The translations under genes were made by a program, and so were the position numbers. Positions 60,534 through 64,000 of a stretch of 64,000 nt of DNA are shown piece by piece. Every line of letters starts with the position of its first letter. The first letter of the stretch is position 1. The notes below the pieces were generated by a model. The model had not been told where the DNA came from, searched no databases, and was given only the letters and a program-made list of their open reading frames with translations. The DNA comes from Streptomyces griseorubiginosus (lineage in GTDB: Bacteria; Actinomycetota; Actinomycetes; Streptomycetales; Streptomycetaceae). The stretch lies in assembly GCF_001514195.1 (NCBI RefSeq), contig NZ_KQ948743.1, forward strand, positions 267,585-331,584, read 5' to 3'.

Positions 60534-61577
60534 ATGCCACTTGCCGCCCGCTACACCTCCGCCCGCACCCTGGACACCGCCCCCGTCCAGACCGCGCCGC
60601 CCGGCCCCGGTGAGGTGGAGATCGCCCCCGCCTTCGTCGGGATCTGCGGTACCGACCTGCACATCTTCCACGGCGACATGGACGCCCGGGTCACCGCGCC
60701 CGCCGTCCTCGGGCACGAGATGTCCGGCCGCATCGTCCGGGTGGGCGAGGGCGTCGAGGGCTGGGCACCCGGTGACGCAGTCACCGTGATGCCGCTGCGC
60801 TGGGACGACACCTGCCCCGCCTGCCGCAACGGCCACCAGCACATCTGCCAACACCTCGACTTCATCGGCATCGACTCCCCCGGCGCCATGCAACAGCGCT
60901 GGACCGTCCCCGCCTCCACCCTCATACGCCTGCCCGACTCCCTGCCCCTGGACCGGGCAGCGCTCGTGGAGCCCACCGCGGTCGCCGTGCACGACGTCGG
61001 CCGCGCCCAGGTGCGCGAGGGCGAGCGGGTCGTCGTGGTCGGCGGCGGCCCCGTCGGCGTCCTGATCGCCCTGGCCGCCAGGGCCGCCGGCGGGGATGTC
61101 AGGGTGGTGGAGCTGAGCCCTCACCGGCGTTTGCTCGCAGAGGAGTTGGGCCTGACCGTGTGGGACCCGGCCGCCGAGGACCTGGCCGCACTCGTGCGGG
61201 AATGGACCGGGGACGCGGGGGCTGACGTGGCCTTCGAGGTGTCCGGCGCGCAAGGGGGCGTGGAGACGGCCGTCGACGTGCTCGGCGTGCGCGGCCGGCT
61301 GTGCCTGGTCGCCATCCACTCCCGGCCCCGCGAGGTGAACCTGCACCGCTTCTTCTGGCGCGAACTCACCCTCGTCGGCGCCCGGTTGTACGACCGCTCC
61401 GACTTCGAACGAGCCGTGTCCCTGGTCGCGGAGGGTGCCGTCCCCGCAGACCGGCTGATCACCAAGATCGTGCCCCTGACCGACGCACCGGCTGCCTTCG
61501 AGGCGCTGGAGGGCGGCGGAAACGTGATGAAGATCCTGGTGGACTGCACCGACGAGGCCCAGGGAGCCGTCCAGTGA
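60534..61577 (+). CDS. Zinc-dependent sugar/alcohol dehydrogenase (MDR superfamily)
   Basis: This 347-residue medium-chain dehydrogenase has the catalytic zinc motif GICGTDLHIFHGD and GHEMSG, and the Rossmann site VVVVGGGPVGVLIALAA. The structural-zinc lobe reads DDTCPACRNGHQHIC, so the first of the usual four Cys is replaced by Asp. It may oxidise the sugar to its lactone or a keto intermediate. It overlaps the KduD-like gene by GTGA. Confidence 0.87.
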   Translation: MPLAARYTSARTLDTAPVQTAPPGPGEVEIAPAFVGICGTDLHIFHGDMDARVTAPAVLGHEMSGRIVRVGEGVEGWAPGDAVTVMPLRWDDTCPACRNGHQHICQHLDFIGIDSPGAMQQRWTVPASTLIRLPDSLPLDRAALVEPTAVAVHDVGRAQVREGERVVVVGGGPVGVLIALAARAAGGDVRVVELSPHRRLLAEELGLTVWDPAAEDLAALVREWTGDAGADVAFEVSGAQGGVETAVDVLGVRGRLCLVAIHSRPREVNLHRFFWRELTLVGARLYDRSDFERAVSLVAEGAVPADRLITKIVPLTDAPAAFEALEGGGNVMKILVDCTDEAQGAVQ

Positions 61578-62335
61578 ACGCCTTTGATCTGACAGGCAAG
61601 CTCGCCGTCGTCACCGGCGCCCGGCGCGGCATCGGCCGCGCCATGGCCCGCGCTCTCGCCGAAGCCGGCGCGGACGTCATCGGGGTGAGCGCCTCCCTGG
61701 AGGAGTCCGGCAGCGCGGTGGAGAAGGACGTCACCGCCGCCGGCCGGACCTTCGAGGCGATCCGCACCGACTTCGCCGACCCCGACGCGGTGCGGGCCCT
61801 GGGCGAAAACCTCGCGGGCCGACAGCGTCCGGTGGACATCCTGGTCAACAACGCCGGCACCATCCGCCGCACCCCGGCCGCCCAGCACAGCGACACCGAC
61901 TGGGACCTGGTCCTCCAGGTCAACCTGAGCGCCCAGTTCGCCCTCACCCGCGCCATCGGCGCCACCATGGTCGCCCGCGGCCAGGGCAAGATCGTCTTCA
62001 CCGCGTCCCTGCTCAGCTTCCAGGGCGGCATCACCGTCCCCGGCTACACCGCCGCCAAACACGGCATCGCAGGACTGACCAAGGCGCTCGCCAACGAATG
62101 GGCCCCGCACGGCGTCAACGTCAACGCCATCGCGCCCGGCTACATCGCCACCGACAACACCCAGGCCCTCCAGGACGACCCCGCCCGCAGCAAGGCCATC
62201 CTGGAACGCATCCCGGCCGCCCGCTGGGGCAACGCCGACGACCTCGCCGGCGCCACCGTCTTCCTCGCCTCCTCCGCCGCCGACTACATCCACGGCACCG
62301 TCCTCCCGGTCGACGGCGGATGGCTCGGCCGATGA
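61574..62335 (+). CDS. Short-chain dehydrogenase, KduD-like
   Basis: This 253-residue SDR has GARRGIGRA, NNAGTIRR, a catalytic Ser in FTASLLSFQGG and the pair Tyr-x3-Lys in GYTAAKHG. The start FDLTGKLAVVTGA and YIATDNTQALQDD are typical of 2-deoxy-D-gluconate 3-dehydrogenase/KduD, which makes 2-keto-3-deoxygluconate (KDG) from 5-keto-4-deoxyuronate isomers. A KDF-type dehydrogenase is the main alternative. It overlaps both neighbours by four bases. Confidence 0.86.
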   Translation: MNAFDLTGKLAVVTGARRGIGRAMARALAEAGADVIGVSASLEESGSAVEKDVTAAGRTFEAIRTDFADPDAVRALGENLAGRQRPVDILVNNAGTIRRTPAAQHSDTDWDLVLQVNLSAQFALTRAIGATMVARGQGKIVFTASLLSFQGGITVPGYTAAKHGIAGLTKALANEWAPHGVNVNAIAPGYIATDNTQALQDDPARSKAILERIPAARWGNADDLAGATVFLASSAADYIHGTVLPVDGGWLGR

Positions 62336-62964
62336 CCGGCACCGACCTCGCCGGGCTGCTCACCGGGGCGCGGATCGTGCCGGTCCTGACCGTGCCCGAC
62401 CCCCGCACGGCCGCCCCGCTGGCCCGCGCCCTGGCGGCAGGGGGTGCCCGCTGCGCCGAGGTCACCTTCCGCACCCCCGATGCCGAGCAGGTCGTGAAGG
62501 CGATGGCCGCCGAGGGCGGTCTGGTCGTCGGCGCGGGCACGGTGCTGACCGCCGAGCAGGCGGAACGGGCCGTGGCGGCCGGGGCCCGCTTCCTCGTCTC
62601 GCCCGGCCTCGACGACGAAGTCCTCGACGCGGCAAGGGCGTTGGGCGTGCCGGTCGCGCCGGGCGTCGCGACGGCCACCGAGCTGATGCGCGCGGTCAGG
62701 GCGGGCATCGACACGGTCAAGCTGTTCCCCGCCGAGCCGCTCGGCGGCCGGGCGATGCTGCGGGCGCTCGCCGCGCCCTTCCCCGGGGTGCGGTTCATGC
62801 CGACCGGCGGGATCGACGCCGCCGCGCTGCCCGGCTACCTCAGGGAACCTTCCGTGCTCGCGGTCGGCGGCAGCTGGATGGCAACCCCCGCCCTCCTCGC
62901 GAGCGGCGACTACGAGGAGATCCGCCGGCTGACCGCCGAGGCCGTGGAGCGGAGCGTGCCATGA
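62332..62964 (+). CDS. KDPG aldolase-like (2-keto-3-deoxy-phosphogluconate aldolase)
   Basis: This 210-residue class I aldolase has the Schiff-base Lys130 in DTVKLFPAE, Glu43 and Arg47 in AEVTFRTPD, and FMPTGGI for the phosphate site. It cleaves KDPG to pyruvate and glyceraldehyde-3-phosphate. The ATGA overlaps on both sides show tight coupling with the KduD-like and kinase genes. Confidence 0.92.
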   Translation: MTGTDLAGLLTGARIVPVLTVPDPRTAAPLARALAAGGARCAEVTFRTPDAEQVVKAMAAEGGLVVGAGTVLTAEQAERAVAAGARFLVSPGLDDEVLDAARALGVPVAPGVATATELMRAVRAGIDTVKLFPAEPLGGRAMLRALAAPFPGVRFMPTGGIDAAALPGYLREPSVLAVGGSWMATPALLASGDYEEIRRLTAEAVERSVP

Positions 62965-63998
62965 CCGACGTGATCGCCCTCGGCGAGGTCATGCTCCGCT
63001 TCGATCCCGGTGAGGGCCGCATCCGTACCTCCCGCACCTTCCAGGTGTGGGAGGGCGGTGGCGAGTACAACGTCGTCCGCGGACTGCGCCGCTGCTTCGG
63101 TCTGCGCACCGCCGTCGTCACCGCCCTGGCCGACAACGCGGTCGGACGCCTCGTCGAGGACCTGATCCTCCAGGGCGGGGTGGACGCCTCCAGGATCTGC
63201 TGGATCCCCGACGACGGCATCGGACGCACCGCCCGCAACGGCCTGAACTTCGTCGAGCGCGGCTACGGCATCCGGGGCGCGCTCGGTGTCAGCGACCGCG
63301 CCCACACCGCCGTCTCCCAACTACGCAAAGGCGACGTGGACTGGGACACGGTGTTCTCGGCCGGGGCGCGCTGGTTCCACACCGGTGGGATCTTCGCGGG
63401 TCTGTCGGAGACCACGGCCGACGTCGCCGACGAGGCGATGGCGGCCGCGCGCCGGCACGGCCTCACCGTCTCCTACGACCCCAACTACCGGCACAGCCTC
63501 TGGGCCGACCGCGGCGGACCTGAGCGGGCCCGCGAGGTCGACCTGCGCCTGGCCCGGCACGCCGACGTCGTGGTGGGCGCCCTCGGCCTCGCGGGTGAGC
63601 ACCCGGGCGCCGTACGGTTCACCGCCGACGAGGTGCCGGACGCGCTCACTGCGGTGGCCGGCCTGCTGCCTGAGGTGAAGGTGCTGGCGACGACCCTGCG
63701 CGAGGTGCCCTCGGCGGGTGTGAACGACTGGAGCTCGGCCGCCTGGTCGGCCGAGACGGGTTACGTCGCCGGTCCCCGTATGCCCGGCCTGCACGTCCTG
63801 GACCGCATCGGCTCCGGCGACGGCTTCGCCGCCGGGCTGATCCACGGCCTGCTCGCCGGCCACTCCCTGAAACGCGCCCTCGCCTACGGCACCGCCCACG
63901 GCGCCCTCGTCATGACCACTCCCGGCGACGTCTCCATGGCCACTTTGTCCGAGGTCGAGGCGCTCGTCGACGGCGGCTCGGCCCACGTCCGACGCTGA
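62961..63998 (+). CDS. PfkB-family sugar kinase, probable KDG kinase
   Basis: This 345-residue ribokinase-fold enzyme has an EGGGEYNVVRGLRRCFG start motif like KDG kinases and the catalytic DRIGSGDGFAAG with base Asp287. It would phosphorylate KDG to KDPG for the aldolase upstream. The usual DTxGAGD reads DRIGSGD here. The stop codon lies 2 bp from the window's end, so more genes of the operon may follow. Confidence 0.9.
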   Translation: MTDVIALGEVMLRFDPGEGRIRTSRTFQVWEGGGEYNVVRGLRRCFGLRTAVVTALADNAVGRLVEDLILQGGVDASRICWIPDDGIGRTARNGLNFVERGYGIRGALGVSDRAHTAVSQLRKGDVDWDTVFSAGARWFHTGGIFAGLSETTADVADEAMAAARRHGLTVSYDPNYRHSLWADRGGPERAREVDLRLARHADVVVGALGLAGEHPGAVRFTADEVPDALTAVAGLLPEVKVLATTLREVPSAGVNDWSSAAWSAETGYVAGPRMPGLHVLDRIGSGDGFAAGLIHGLLAGHSLKRALAYGTAHGALVMTTPGDVSMATLSEVEALVDGGSAHVRR

Positions 63999-64000
63999 AC

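Noticed and set aside
1..64000. Insertion sequences, prophage or integrative element
   Set aside because: No transposase, integrase, terminal inverted repeats or tRNA-type attachment site was seen; base composition is even apart from promoter gaps.

Overview
The window is chromosomal DNA from a high-GC actinomycete, almost certainly Streptomyces. The signs are very high third-position GC, frequent GTG and some TTG starts, four-base ATGA/GTGA gene overlaps, a rare TTA (bldA-type) codon, twin-arginine secreted hydrolases, and sugar ABC transporters that lack their own ATPase. I saw no rRNA, tRNA, CRISPR array, insertion sequence or prophage. The window opens inside an ABC ATPase gene and closes just after a sugar-kinase stop codon.

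Layout. 1-7 kb: the end of a peptide-type ABC ATPase, a copper-type YcnI/membrane protein pair, a PadR regulator with a near-perfect operator followed by an acyl-CoA dehydrogenase, and a coupled pair of MEDS-domain regulators (STAS and HATPase outputs). 7-13 kb: a membrane-anchored esterase, a Tat-exported GH30 glucuronoxylanase with a decorated leader, and an M4 metalloprotease. 13-22 kb: an orphan nitrate/nitrite-sensor-type histidine kinase, a GNAT acetyltransferase, an unknown protein, a GT2 glycosyltransferase, a GH29 alpha-L-fucosidase with crystallin and ricin domains, and a MarR/hydrolase divergent pair. 22-31 kb: a secreted beta-helix polysaccharide-active protein, a cytosolic GH43-like enzyme, a CUT1 sugar ABC importer and its divergent LacI regulator. 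31-36 kb: small regulatory and house-keeping genes, including an unusual sigma-like/zinc-finger/ricin membrane fusion. 36-48 kb: a GH95 fucosidase, a CE1-type feruloyl esterase carrying a TTA codon, a GH54 arabinofuranosidase, a MarR regulator, a second CUT1 importer and a GH39-like secreted enzyme. 48-53 kb: an Rrf2/oxidoreductase pair, then a sigma/anti-sigma-like pair upstream of two membrane glycosyltransferases. 53-64 kb: a GntR regulator divergent from a ten-gene run: a third CUT1 importer, an unrecognised 667-residue cytosolic protein, a rhamnose-type mutarotase, a lactonase-like amidohydrolase, a zinc dehydrogenase, a KduD-like dehydrogenase, KDPG aldolase and KDG kinase.

Taken together the window looks like a plant cell-wall utilisation neighbourhood. 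Secreted enzymes cut xylan, fucosylated glycans, arabinan/arabinoxylan ester linkages and a pectin-like polymer. Three binding-protein importers then bring in oligosaccharides, presumably sharing a distant MsiK-type ATPase. The last operon converts an acidic or deoxy sugar to 2-keto-3-deoxygluconate and on to pyruvate plus glyceraldehyde-3-phosphate. Each module has its own regulator or operator-like palindromes (PadR, CebR-like, CGAAA-N-TTTCG, LacI, lac-like, MarR, GntR). Three short tandem-repeat arrays sit in intergenic DNA, two of them beginning at a stop codon.

Functions are inferred by reading the protein sequences; no database search was run. The most novel candidates are the 667-residue protein at 57159-59162 with its operon, and the fusion at 33768-35291.
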